Source: Owenia fusiformis
Lineage: Eukaryota > Annelida > Polychaeta > Sabellida > Oweniidae
Direction: 5' to 3'
Length of the DNA: 64,000 bases
NCBI GenBank assembly: GCA_903813345.2
Contig: CAIIXF020000008.1
Coordinates: forward strand, 28,520,005-28,584,004
This document shows, in pieces, positions 33,789 to 48,700 of this stretch (the first letter of the stretch is position 1; each line of letters begins with the position of its first letter). The notes below the pieces were generated by a model that was given only the letters and a program-made list of their open reading frames with translations, did no database searches and was not told where the DNA came from. The position numbers and the translations under genes were made by a program.

Positions 33789-36700
33789 CTAAAAAAGTAA
33801 AAGGAAAAAAATATGTGGTATTTAAATTACAGATTAACATTTTTACAATCAAATATTTGAATATAATATTTTGCATTACTGGGATACGTTTCCAAAGTAA
33901 TTTTTCAGCTTTATTAAGAAGATCCTCATTACATCGCAATGGAGTCTATTAAGTTGATAGAGATCATGTTCATCGAGTATTTCATAAGGTATAAAATTAT
34001 GTTTCAAACATGTATTTTCTATCTCATTCAGGGCTGATATTTTTGCTTTCTTGAAGAATTTTCTTTCTTTATCGACATAGAAGGTGATATTTGGGCATTG
34101 TTTTTCAAAATTTAGGCCCACGATTTTTTTGAGCCCCTCCCCTACCAAAAGGGAATGTGTAGTATGATATCTGACATTTTTTCTATACTTAATAATAAAA
34201 GAAGCTTTTTGAGTCCCAATTTGGAATCAAAAATTGCTCAATATGACAATTTTCATTTCACTTGAGTTTCACAAATTCACAGGACTTTACATATGCATTT
34301 ACTATATAACTTACCTAAAGGCTGTGAGAGCTGTACATGGGGGCATGTGTGGAGCACACTCAGATATGGCACGTCTCAAATCTTCAACAGTCAGAAAGCC
34401 TCTACCTGAATTTAAAAATAGATTAAAAATTTTAATCTAAAGATGAATGTCACGTCAAGTGGCAGATATGAACTGGCAACCATTTTCAAGGTTTTGGACC
34501 ATTTGAATACTCAATTATTTTTCGTTCTTCATCATGGCTAGTCAAGATGTCATGTGTCATGCTCCCATGAATTTTTGTTGCATTTTAAAAAATGTAACAA
34601 AATCTCTTGAACAGACTCCAGATGAATTCTGGAAATCTGGAGTCATTTGTCTTTTTTAGTCATCAGTGTTTTATCTTCCATTCCTCCGAATGTTTCTCAG
34701 CTTTGTTTTTCAAAATTAGTATGGTTAGCTAAGAAATGTGATCAAGTTGGTGGGAAGATCGTCAAATTATTATTTAGGTCAAAAGTTGAAATCTAGGTCA
34801 AATATTGTATTTTCAATATTTTGCCAATTATCATTGCCATTGTGCAATATTTCTTCTTCAAATTTTTGCACGATGTCACTATGAAACACAGAATTTGAGA
34901 ATGCACAATTTTATAGCTTTTGCCGATTTTGAGATATGGTATTCAGAAATAAACATATCAAAAGTTCTCTAAATTCAATGGTATGGGTACCAAAACATAT
35001 ATTCGAAATCTGAAATAATTGACCAAGGCCAAAATGTCACTACCTGCCATTTGTTACAGATGCCGAATACCACCTGCTTAACACCAACTGTCAAATGCCA
35101 TCCACAAAAGAGTTGGAGACTACAAAAATATCACCACTTCTGGTGCTGACATAAAAACAGCTTTTGAGTCCGCTTATGGCATGGTCACATTTGCTCTGAT
35201 TTTCAGTACTGGCACCTAGCTGATGATTTAATGTTCAAAATTGCATTCATTTTTGAACAAAATACTCAATCGGCCGGGCACTGAAGAATCGGGAGCAAAT
35301 GTGACCTTGGCATTAGTGGTATCACTGCTTATTCAGCTTGATTATGTCTGGTCAGTGCCTGTGTATTACATGTACTTACATTGCAAATCCAATGCTAGGA
35401 AAATCTGTCTAATTTCATCATCCTCATCCCTGCTACTTAACTTAGCAGACATCAGCTCTGTAAACCTTTGCAGCCCTACACCTGTAAGAAAGAAATTGAG
35501 ATCTAATCAGAGTCTCACTTAAAAATATAGACCTCAGTGCAGGTTTTATATCGACGAATACATACCACAGGGCTAGGCACAAATGTTTTCTGTACCCAAA
35601 ACAACCGAAGGGAGTGAGGGGTCAAATCTCATATCTATAGTCATATTTTAACTTTTGAGACCTTCTTGTAGATGATTTAAAAAAATTCGTCAATTTGAAG
35701 CAAGTTGAAAAAAGACAAGGTATTAACAAAATGTCACCACCTAGTTCATGTAGCTGCTCACAAAATTATGAGTTCAGTCTTAAAGGCCCACTATACTTAA
35801 TTAAAAGAAAAGAAATAAAAAAGAAAAAATAATCATTGAAACATGTTACTCACACACTCACTCAAAAATGACATAAATCTTGATTTGGTTTAATACTGAA
35901 CCAAGAAAAAAACAGAACAACGGCAACGCCAAAGCGTAGCGAATTCCATCGAACAGAAATGGCTGGCATTTTTACAAACGAAATATATAGCAAATATCAT
36001 AAAATAATACCCATAAGAAAGGCCACCATTTTCAAAATGGTTGCTCACTAGACAAGTTGTCATCAGCAGAAGTAATATGCTTTTAAGTAGCCACATATAA
36101 AATTTTAAAAAAATCGCCAACGCATACATTTAAATGCTGGCCATTTTCTAAAATGGCCGCCTACTACCCAAAATGTCATAAGACAGTATGCAATCCTTAC
36201 CAGTATTCACATATCAAATATGAACAAAATTGCTCCAATACTTTTTGAGTTATAGTAAAAAATGTAAAAATTACAGCCATTTTTAAAATGGCCACCTACT
36301 ACGCGAAGTGTCATGAGTATTCACATATCAAATATGAACAAAATCGCTCTACTACTTTTAAAGTTATCGTAAAAAACGTAAGAAATGGTGGCCATTTTTC
36401 AAAATGGCCGCCTACTACCCAAAGTGTCATTAAACAGTGTGTCAGTGTGTCATGCTTATAGTATTCACATATAAAATATGAACAAAATGGCTCTACTACT
36501 TTTTGACTTACAGTAAAAAATGTTAAATAACACACGTAAAAATGGCGGCCATTTCTCAAAATGGCCGCCTTCTACCCAAATGTCATCAGACATTGTGCCA
36601 TGCTTAGAGTATTCACATACCAAATATGAACAAAATCGCTCTACTACTTTTCAAGTTACAGCAAAAATTGTAAAAAGACGTGCAAAGGCAGTCATTTTTC

Positions 36701-39700
36701 AAGATGGCTGCCAGGTACGTCTTCTCTATTTACATTTCTAGCTTAATCAATGTCCTTTAAAACTATTTTTACATTTAAAACAAATTGCTATTACAGTTTT
36801 ATATGCAGTACCTAAATTACTGTAAAATCGGCACTAAAATGGCCGCCATTTTTAAATGAGCGGCCATTTTAAAATCAGTTTTCGGGCAGAACTTCTACCC
36901 CCATTAGGTATATGTGTACAAAATATGAACAAAATCGGGCTTACGGCTGTACGGTATTTGAGTTATTGCCCGGACGGACAGACGTACGGACAGACGGACG
37001 GATGTAGGCATTCCCTATATCCCTCCGAACTTCGTTCGATGGGATAATAACTCACATAGAAAACAGCATTTGAAGTTCAGAGATCATTAGTACTGCACGC
37101 ACATGTTAAACAAAGTGATGCATGTTTTTAATTACATTTGATTCAAAAGATGGTGACACTTCTATAAAAATTAATGTATCATGTAATACAAACAACTGCG
37201 CCATCTTTCAATGACATTGATAAAAACTTGATATTCAAAGCTTGACCCAAAATATCGAAAATATTTTTTGATAATTTATTGTAAGCTTTGATGTGGTTCG
37301 TTTGAGCTGTTTTTGGTGTTGAATGAAAGATAGAGTCCTTATCAATCAATTGGACATATTATGAAATTCAAATGTAAGTCTTTATTTTGCCCAAAAAATG
37401 TGCAAAGTGAGCCTTTAAGTCATCTTTGAAATTCTGAGAACTTGTAGATGATTTTGAAAAAATTTGTTATGTTGAAAAAAAGACCTTTTTGACCCCGAGA
37501 AGGTCATTGATGGTGAAATCTCAAATCTAGATTCAGATTTGAACTTCTGAGAACTCGTAGACAATTTTGAAAAAAATTGGTCAATCTGAGAGTCAAATCT
37601 TGAATCTAAAGTCAGATTTGAACTCTTGATATTTTGTAGATGATTTTGAAAAAAATTGAAGTCAGTCTAAACAGTATTTGTTAAGTTAGATCTATTGGAA
37701 GTTGTAAGAATTTGTTACAGAGGCCAACTGCCGATTGCCAACCACCTATTGCCAACCGCAGGCCTGTCAACTGTCCCGCAATTTGCGTATTTGTCACGCA
37801 TTTGCTGAAGAATTTGAAGTCACGCCAGTTATTTTTGCGTGACAGAAAATGTCACGCAAATACGCATTTTACCTGGTAATTGTCACGCAAAAATATTTCT
37901 GTAGAAAAATTTCTAAAATAGATCGTCTACACAGCAAAAATACGAACGCCGGAAAAAAAATGTACGCATTTCGTTCGGACTTTTCACGCGAATTACGTAT
38001 ATGTCACGCATTCCGTTCGAAATTTTGTATATGTCACGCATTCCATTCGAAATTTTTCGTACCTACCCCCCCCCCCCCCCCCCCCACCCCCCCCCGTTGA
38101 CGGATGTTTGAAACGCGAGCGTAGCGAGCGCGAAAAATTTGAGGTGTTCAAAATTTGGCAAGATGTCCTAAAATTTAAACCAAGGTGTTCAAAATTTGGA
38201 TCAAGGTGTTCAGATTTGGACCAAGGTGTCCACATTTTGAGGGGAGGTGTTCAACATTTCCAAGTCACTCATGTTAGGTGTTCCCAAGTTGACAGGCCTG
38301 CAACCGCCATCAGAAAAAAACGGAGACCATAACAATACTGTACTCCGGGTAAATTTTGACGCTATAAAATTTCGCGATTTTTCAAAATTGCAATTTCGCG
38401 GCTATTTAATTTCGCGGATTTGAGTTGATGACATTTCGCCGGTAATTTTAGCCTGTTCAGAATCCGAATCATGTTTGTATATTTCCCACGTCTAGGGCAT
38501 TTATTTGAATATTTTTGAATAGCTTTTTCAACTTAAATTTGTAGGATATCATTGTCGTCAACAGTTCTTGCCTTTGTTGGCCTAATAAGCCAATTCAAAA
38601 TGTTAGACATTTTAGGCCTTTTTTGAATTATCACCCAACAACACTGGACGAAACTGGGTCAAATCTCCGGGGATTTAAAACACAAATTTCAGGATGATAA
38701 ATGTTCGCGATTTTACTACATTCGTGAACAAAGCGAAATTAAATCGCACGCGAACAATACCTGGAGTACAGTATGTCACCTTTTTGGTGGTGAAATAAAA
38801 ATTGGAGGTTTTCGAAATGATGTCACTTTAAAAAGCCCTAAAAGTTTTCTTTACAGATTATGGAAATAAAATTCAAACAAAAATAGGTTTTAGCATGTAA
38901 TCCAATGTGGGAGTTAGGGTTGTCAAACTTATGGAGGGGAGTGGATGTCCTATGCATTAAACATTTCAATGCTCAATTTTCAGAAAGTTATGAAAATATC
39001 AGCTACATTAATCTTTTTATTGTTGAAATATCTCAAGCCTTTTTGCTGAAATAAGGCAGCATGGTAAAGGTTAAATACCATTTCTTTTAAAAAGCGAATT
39101 GAACTCAATCATTATCTGCAATTCTTATATGCGTACATCATACTGTATTTGTCTTTAATTTGGCGCTACTTTATTTGGCGATTTTGTGTTTTTGGGCTAT
39201 TGGCGTTTATTTAAATTGGCAGATTTTCAAGCATCCAAGACATCCTCTCATCCAATCGAATTCACGATACTCATTGTCAGCGTTGTTTATATAAATTTCT
39301 TCAATATTTCTCTTTGGTTCTATTTTAATCGGCCCGGCCATCTTGGTATCTTTCTTATAACTGGAAGTGCACTGTACGATAAACATATCATAAACCCGGG
39401 GATTTTGGCGACCATTTCATGGTTAGCCAATTTAAAACACTCACCAAATTAAAGACAAATACAGTATTATTTCATCCAATATTTTTGAGCCCATAATTAT
39501 CCCAATGAACGAAGTTCGATAGGGATAAAGTGAAGCCCTCCGTCCATCCATCTGCAAGATAACTCAAATACTAGTGGATGGATTTGCTTCAAAATTGGTA
39601 GAAAGATGTATATTGGTGAATAATTTTACGCAAAATTTTTTTTTTCAAGATGGCCACCACTTTAGAAATGGCGATAATATTTGGTGAAAATCTTTAGTTT

Positions 39701-42700
39701 TTCATTTTAAACCAAAGAAATAAATATTATTGTTTCACAACATCTATCTATGTAACATATGTATTCTGAGTTTTTCAGCCTGACCCCCAGGGGCTGTGTA
39801 TGGGGGGTCGGGAATACAGGAATTTGAGTTAATTTTGAGATCTTTCGTAAGTATAGCTTTATTATACTCAAATGAAAGCCAATTTAGAGTAGATTGCAAC
39901 TGTTGTATTGTTTTTCTAATTTGGGACTTGTAAAATTCAAAATGGCCTCCTTATGTTGGAATTTTGCAATAATTTTCTTATCTTTTCAAAGTATGGCTAT
40001 ATTATACTCGAATTGAAGGCAATTTAAGGTAGATCCCAAATATGGTATTATTTTTCCAATTTGTGCCTCAGATAATTCAAAATGGCTGACAACAGGAATT
40101 TGTGTCAATATTGAGACCTTTCTGAAATATAGCTTTGTACTCAAATGAAAGGTAATTTAGAGTAGAATGCAAATATAGTATCATTTTTCTGATTCGTATA
40201 ATTCAAAATGGCCAACTTATGTGGGATTTTGCAATAATTTTTTTCTCTTCAAAGTATGGCTATATTCAAAATGGCTGCCTAACAGAAATTCCTAAATGGT
40301 CACCAAAATGCTTTAATCAGTGGAAATTCTGATATATCTCTAATGTATGTATTTTGATATCTACCGATTAAATTTCAAGGGAAGAGTAGTTGGTAAATAT
40401 TACATTGTGAGATTCATATATGTTAAAGTGTTCGTTGGGATATGCTACTCCGTGGAGTTGTCGTTTTCTAGTTGATTATAGTTTTCCATCTTAGTCAATA
40501 ATTGACAGTGTTATTTTATTTTCATTATTAGAAACTGGGACAAGTCTGCGTCATTAATTGTTTTCTTATGTTCATTTTTTAACTCTAATTGATTTTACTT
40601 GTCTTCAACTACAATGGTGATCTGGTTTCAGTCAATAAATCGTAAAACATTTTCTCCTTGTTTGCTCTATACATGTTTGATGAGACTACATTTAACTCCC
40701 AGTGTGTCAAGACAATAACTATGGATTTCAACACATAGGACATGACCTTGGTTCACATCCTGACAAACTTAAAAAATAGAGCGAAAATTGTAAGAAAATA
40801 CCCAATAATGGTTGTAAGAACTTAAATACAGAAAAAAGGGAGTATACATGTACCATAAAGGGAGTATCAGATCTAGTGAGAAGCCTTAACAAAAAATTGT
40901 CTCAATTTTAGAACATTTTAGGGTAATATCATTTCTCAATATCATGCCTAATAACTAAAAAATTCTCATATTTTATTTGAGGAAAACTAACGATTTTTAC
41001 TATAATCATCTGTTCATTTCTCTAAAAATGTGCTGGCAAATCATGCACTTTGAATCTTAAATAACTTCACCAACAATGGATAACATACCATGGTTATTTT
41101 GAGGATATTGCATTTGAGATGGTAAAGACATTGCTTGGTCAATTGTACATTTTCCTAGCACCCCTTAAAGCTCTGATTTTTTCATTTTCAAGTGAGTTCA
41201 AATGAGTTTTATAGAAACTGGTGCTAGGATGGTCTGATTTCCAAATCTCAAGTGGGTGCATCAACGATTTGTTCCATATGCTCAGGTACTGATCATTTCT
41301 GTTGATCTACTCTATTTTACCTTGTTTTAATGATTTTTTTTTACTTTTTTTATTTTATTTATTCATATATATTTCAACATCAAATGTATGTAGTAAACGG
41401 GTGACACTTCTTGTGTATATTCCTGTGTTTATAATCAAACATGGAATGTACAGATTGGGGATCTGCTTGTGTGATGAATGCTACTATCTATGTCTGACTA
41501 ATTATGTATCATATTAATGCCCACTATGGTTATTTAAAATTGGTATTATTGATTGATAAAATATTTTTTAAATTCTTTTTCCATAATATAAATACTTCCA
41601 GATGATGTAATTTCAATAGGTAATGAATTCCAAATTGATGGTGCAGTAAAAGATATCAAAGCTTTATACACATTTTTGTTTGTTTTTTGAAATTCAAGAT
41701 GTCCATTAATTTAATTTGCTTTACATACAACCTTTAATCTCCCATTCTTACAATGTAAATCTTAAGGGATTTTCTCAAAAATTTGGCACATAAATAGTCA
41801 TCAATACTCAGAAAATTCAAAGGAGTGGTATCAATATGGAGAACTTTTTGAACACATTTTTCTCTTAAACCAGTCATAAAAAATCTAAAAATTTAACACA
41901 TCATCAATTTAATGGTCATCTTTTGAATGGTAACAATATAATTTGAAAAATGTATATATACTTTCATCTACCCTCTGTATCAAAAGTCTTTTCCTATTAA
42001 GGAAAACTTCAAAGAACTTTAGTAAATGACCAGTAAACTTAATGAAACTTTCCACACAAAGTTTGAGGCATATGATACACATTATCCAAAATTTTGAAGA
42101 CGATTGATTAATCTTTACTCAAAATATTACATACAGAGCATATACCAAAAACACCAATGTGACTTTTTCCAAGTTTGTGACATCAAACTTACCTAAGATT
42201 GCCAAACTGACCAAAGCCAGGCTGCTCTGCAAAACTAAGTGGACAAAGGTAATTATATATAATATGCTAATATGAGCAATCAGAATATGTTATAGACTTT
42301 ACAAATGATCCTGTTCATGAGAGTTGTAAATTTCATAAAATAAAGGTGTCACTGAAAGCTGTATAATAACAATGCAAAAGTCCTTACACTTGGGTCTTAG
42401 AACAGTATTGCCTAACTGTTCATTGTTATGCCATATTTCCTTAATATTTACCCCTTTCCTGCCCAATGACATCAATAAGTATAATTTTGTGATTAATGTG
42501 TCAATATGATTTTCTCAGGGGTTTATCTTCTAAATATTCTTGATGTACTTTTGGTATTTAATTCAAAAGATTCTATCATATTTCCATTTTATTGCAATAA
42601 TTCTGAATCATAATGCACCGAACATTGATATATTAAGAATAGCAGTGCTTATTGTGACAACATATTTCTGAATTCCTCAAATAATTTTAGTCAGGAAAGG

Positions 42701-45700
42701 GTAAAGTGGAGTACAACATGGTCCAGGGCTGTTAATATTTATGAGGACATTCAGAGTACATTTTTTGTATATTTAATAACACAAACTGCTCATAATTAGC
42801 ATTTTATATATAAAGACTTTGTCTGCATACTTTTACAGAGCAATCTGATTTTGGTCAGTTTGACAATCTTAGGTAAGTTTGACGTCACAAACTTGGAAAA
42901 AGTCACATTGGTGTTTTTGGTAGATACTATGTTCTATATGTGATATTTTGAGTAAAAATCAATCAATTGTCTCCAAATTTTCACAGAGGGTGTATTATAT
43001 GCCTCAAATAATGCGTTAAAAGTTTCATTAAGTTTACTTGCCTTACACAAAAGTTATTTAAGGGTTTTCTCAATAGGAAAAGACTTTTGATACAGAGGGT
43101 ATATTGTTTTAGAAAACACATCAAACACTTGTTTTGTTCTTGGTATCACATTTCCAGAGTGAAATGAAACATCTTTCCGAACCTCATTGGAACAAAATGA
43201 CATACCGTATTATCTCTATTAAACGCACAGTGCGCTTAGCAAATTCCCGTTGGGGAGAGGTTTCAAGCAGCTAAATCCCCGGGAATTCTAAAAAATTATG
43301 ATGGTGGGCGATAATGGGTGAAAATTTACTTCTATACCTTAAATCGATCAAATATAGTAGATATGTGCGTTTATTAGAGAGAATATGCTATATGTTATGT
43401 TTTTACCTTGAATTGTGAGCTCCTAGACGACAAATTTAGTATATAAATACACTATTGTGTGTTATTTACACGAACACCTGAAGAAATTTCTTACGTTGCA
43501 TGATGGAAAATCGTGACGTCATGAATCATGATGCATTATTTTAACGAACGGTGAAAATGCTCTATTATCGCCCACAATGGAGCTTCGTCAGATCTCAATA
43601 TTATCTGGACAGGACTTTCAACCCTGGGACAAAAAGTCGGGTGTGCGTTTATTAGAGAGTGTGCGTTTAATAGAGATAATACGGTAAACACAACATGTTT
43701 AGGTCTCTCAATATTGTATTGTACAAAGGAAATTTTGGTTGTTTTTAAAAAAGTATCTTGTTAATGAAATAAAAGGTTTATCTTGATTTTTATCTATTTT
43801 GGGGGATTTTGTTTTAATTTTTTGAAAATCAACCAAAAATTCCTTTGTAAAACTATAATATTGAGAGGTCTAAAAACATCTTGTATCTTGTTCCAACAAG
43901 GTTCGGAAAGACATTTTTTCATTCTCAAGTATTGGTAGAAAGGAGCAAAAACAATTGCACTAAAAAAACAAAAATGTTAACAAAACAGTAATATAATGTA
44001 TTTCTAAATAAATATCGCATTAATTGTTGTCAATCAGTCAACATTACATAAAATATCGTGTTTTTTTACAGAATGTTTTCAATGATTGGTTTAAGAGAAA
44101 AACAATGTTGAATTCAGTTCTCCATATCGATACCACTCCTTTAAAGACTGCCAAGTTACCAGTAATTCAAGTTTACAGTATAACAAGATGGAACAATAAC
44201 TTTTTGAGGAAACTGTTATTGTTATTGACAGCCATTCAAAATCAGTATTATTTTTTCATAACAATTGATGTGAGTGTATACTTCACAGATGTGTTTAATT
44301 ATACAGCATCCAATTAATCTGAAAATTGACTATTTTGTCAATAAATGAGACAACATTCTGTTTGATTAATTGAATATATATATTTACGTAAACTTTAAGG
44401 CATGAACATGAAGTTGAAAGTCACAAGACCTCTACTTCATCTTAGCAGGGATATATGACGCTGGAAACCAGATATATGATGAAATGGCTTATAGGTTGAA
44501 TAAATAGATACTTATATTTGGGGACCTATCATGTTTTAGAAAACATTAGCCTCAGTAAAAAAATTACTGTCAATTTAGAAAAAATATCCTGAAAAAATAT
44601 TAATATGTGACATACAGTACATGCACACATTTAGGCTTGATCAGGGATTTTTTGTCGATTTGGAAAAATTTAGGGAAAAATTTTGTTAGGGGTAAAATGT
44701 CAAGATCCCCCATTGATCAAATGATCAACTCTTTGATATAAACATGCTGTAGTTAAGTGGAGTAGTTTTATTGGAAAGGATCTCAAGCATTGGCTATTTG
44801 TTTTACCAGATGGGAGTTTGCTAGAAGAAAATAGATGTGCCAAATGAATTTTTAATCAAACTTGAATTGAACATTTGTTTTAAAAATCACCACGACTGGA
44901 GATTAGAAACATGATTTGGTGGCAATGTCCATTGCTACTATTTTTTATATCTTGTTCGTGGACAAACTTTAATCAGGTGGAGGGAAGTGTGACAAAAACT
45001 GATTATTTTAAATCTAACAAGAATTACATGAACATTATGCTTAACAGCTCCTGGCATACAATTGATGATTTCAGCGCAACAAGTCCAACAACCTGTGCAT
45101 TTATGTGTAAGGAAAACGAAGACTGTCTCTCCGCACATTTCTCAGATGACTCAAGTATATGCAGATTATACAACAGATATCTTGATACAGTGGTAAACTC
45201 TACAAATACTTACAACGAGACAGGTTCTGTGTATATTGAGATACCAATGTCAGATCGAAACTTAAGTGAGTTTTTTTCTTTTTATTTATTTGTATTAGTA
45301 ATTAGTTCATGCTCATTTTTTCTAAACTAGGCATAAATTAAAAAAATCTGATGATGACTGAATTCATATTCATTTTCATAATTTTCTTTTTTTCTGGCTC
45401 CAAAAGATTTTTGTAAGATTTTATTTATTAAAATAATATATTTTCTTTCAAGTGAAATCCCCATGATAGTAAAGCATTAAACAAACTCTCCAAAATACTA
45501 TGGCTGGCACTTTTTAAAAAATGCTAGGCATTTTGCTAGGATTTTGTAAGATAAGTCTGTAATAAATTCAGATGCACAGAAAAAGTATAGTCTAGTATAT
45601 AATTTTAACAGTCCAGTTTCAAGCATCATTAATGTAAAAGCAACTTTGGCATTGTTAATCTGAATAAATACTAGATAATGGCAACTCCGCGGAGTAGCAA

Positions 45701-48700
45701 ATCCCAACGAACAAAATATCAATTACCGAATTCCAATCAATTATACTCACTACTTTGGTTAAAATTGAAAAATTTAGATTTAAGAATTGCGAATTCCTGC
45801 AAAGCAGCCATTTTGAATTTTCTGAGGTGCATATCTGATAAATAATACCATAATTGTAATCTACTCCAAAATTCCTTCAATTTGAGTATTATATAGCCAT
45901 ACGTTGAAGGGATCGAAAAATTGTTGCGAAATCGTACATTAGACGGCCATTTTGAATTTTATGAGGCTCGAATCAGAAAAAAGATACAATATTTGCAATC
46001 TACTCTTCATTGCCTTTCATTTGAGTATAATAAAGCTATACTCCAGAAAGATCTAAAAATTAGCGAAAATTTCTGTTTTCCTGACCCCCCCATACACGGC
46101 CCCTGGGGGTCAGGATGAAAAACACGGAATATATGTGAAAAAGATAGATGTTGCGAATATACTACCAAAATTTCAAACAATAATATTAATTACTTTGGTT
46201 TAGAATGAAAAATTTATGATTTTTGCGAAAAAGTCCCGTCATTTTTAAAGCGGCGGCCATCTTGAAAAATTTTTTTTTTGCGTAAAACTATTCATCAATA
46301 TACATCTTTCAACCAAATATGAAGAAAATCTGTCAACTAATATTTGAGTTATCTTCCGGACGGACAGACGGACGGAAGGACGGACTGACGGACGGACGGA
46401 GGGCTTCACTATATCCCTACCGAACTTCGTTCGTTGGGATAATTATAGTATGATAGCATATTAGTTTGCATTAGAATAAACAAGACATATTATACATATC
46501 GATTTGACATTATGCATTATGTAACTTACTGTGCTGTATTTAGTATTTGAATGTGAATTCCCTCCCCATTCATATATCTTGTATTATTTCAAAAGCAGGG
46601 GAGGGAGGAGATGGAATTGGAAGTTAAAATAACTATTTTAATGAATACTCATTTTTGACAAGAAAGCAGGCATATAAGGTGAATTTTTAGAAAGCTGATT
46701 TTTTACGAAGTTGATTTTTTACAACGTTGATTTTTTGCAAGATTTGTGATTCTGTCATGGTGCAATTCATGACAAGGCTGAGTTAAAATATAATCACTAT
46801 GTAAGCTCGATGTATGAAATTCAATATTCTACAATTAATAAATGTTTTATTTTATTTTACTGTTCATTTGTCATCATGAAAAATGCAAATTAGGCCAATG
46901 TCTCTTGGGAAAGATATATCAAAAGATAATTAACACGCCCGGTGATCGTGAATATGGGACGGAGGGGGGGAGCAGGCAATTTCTGCTAGGAAATTCAACA
47001 AATCTGGAAGATTTATTTTTTCAAGAAAATGTTTACTATTGAATTGCTAAATGGATAGGCGCACGGTATGGTAGAATATGTTAGGTTTTCTGGGATTTTT
47101 TCTGAAACGATACGCATCTAAGGTATGAGATCTATTAAAAAAGGCGCAAGGCCATCAACAGGCACAAATCAACGTTTTTGCTATAAATCAAGCAACAATG
47201 GACTACACGACCTGTAATAAATACTTGTAAGTGATGTTATCATAACTAAATTAATGTCATTGCTGAATTTATAAAATAAGTTTCCATACGTAAAATAAAA
47301 AATAATCGAAAATAATTAAAATGGGACGGAGGGGGGGAGGGGACGGAGGGGGGGAGTAATAATTCTATAAAGTGAAACAACTTCACACAAATTCTTGTAT
47401 TTGAAAAATGAACTCATTAACTTAGTAAGAAACTGGATGATATACCCCCGGAGACTGAAAAATTGGGACATTTGGAGTAAAAGGACTTAAAGTTGCGAAA
47501 CATCTCTAATCATGTCTTATATACATATTGCTCCCCCCCCTCCGTCCCAAATTCGATATTTTATTTCACATATGGGAACTTATTTTATAAATTCAGCAAT
47601 GACATTAATTTAGTTATGATAACATCCCTTACAAGTATTTATTACAGGTCGTCCAGACCATTGTTGCTTGATTTATAGTAAAAACGTTGATTTGTGCCTG
47701 TTGATGGCCTTGCGCCTTTTTTAATAGATCTCATACCTTAGATGCGTATCGTTTCAGAAAAAATCCCAGAAAACCTAACATATTCTACCATACCGTGCGC
47801 CTATCCATTTAGAAATTCAATTGTTAACTTTTTCTTGAAAAAATAAATCTTCCAGATTTGTTGAATTTCCTAGCAGAAATTGCCTGCTCCCCCTCCGTCC
47901 CATATTCACGATCACCGGGCGTGATTAAAGGGGCAATAAGGACTGTAGGGAAAATAGGAAAGTTTTTTCATTTTTTCTGAGCTATCAAGGCAACATTTGG
48001 TTTAACATCTTCTTTGACATACCTATTTTCTTAAAATGTATGGATAAATTATCAATTTTAGCATTAGGAAGTGTAAATTCAGTTCAAAGCTTCAAAAAGG
48101 GGACTTCCACTTTTATATTTTTAAGATCCACCATGTTTCAAGAGGAATATCAGCTAAAATAATGTTTATCTAGGGGGTTTCTTTGTAGATAATAAAAATA
48201 GATGTAAGTCTTGATGAAATATCCAAACTTAAATATATTTTGACACTGGTCCATGATCGTTGAATGACCCCTCTGCACTAATTATTGCACCTTTAAGTTA
48301 ATCAAACTAAAATAATCAATGGCTAATGAATCAAAATCTATATGATAAAAAAATATGATTCAGTCGGGACAAGGTCAAGCTGGGTTTACATATAAAACTA
48401 ACTTCAGTTTAACATAAATTACATATAATCAATAACAAAAAATTAAAAGATTAAATTCATGTTATAAGTATTCATTTGAGATTCAAAGTTAATAATGAGA
48501 TAAATTATGGTGTATTAATATTTCTATCTCATATAATTAGGATTATTTTTATTTCACATATATTTTAAATTCCAAAATGTGACCCCAATGATAATTTTCC
48601 TTTGCAATATAATTTGCAGCGTGTGGAAGGATCATGCGTGAAGCGAAAATCACAATCAACCTCTCCACGAATGACACGATTCCAGACGGATGGCGTCTTT

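Larger units (their letters stand above)
37715..38830. repeat. GCCAACC host repeat carrying two insertions
   Basis: The outer sequence (GTTACAGAGGCCAACTGCC, GCCATCAG.AAAAACGGAGACC, TTTTGGTGGTGAAATAAAAA) is continuous in the copies at 54680-54800 and 35040-35165. Here it is interrupted at 37759-38300 and again at 38338-38771. Confidence 0.75.

Noticed and set aside
44024-44317. 97-codon plus-strand frame
   Set aside because: It overlaps the inverted terminus of the 41815-44146 repeat element; the same sequence occurs at 41.8 and 56.1 kb.
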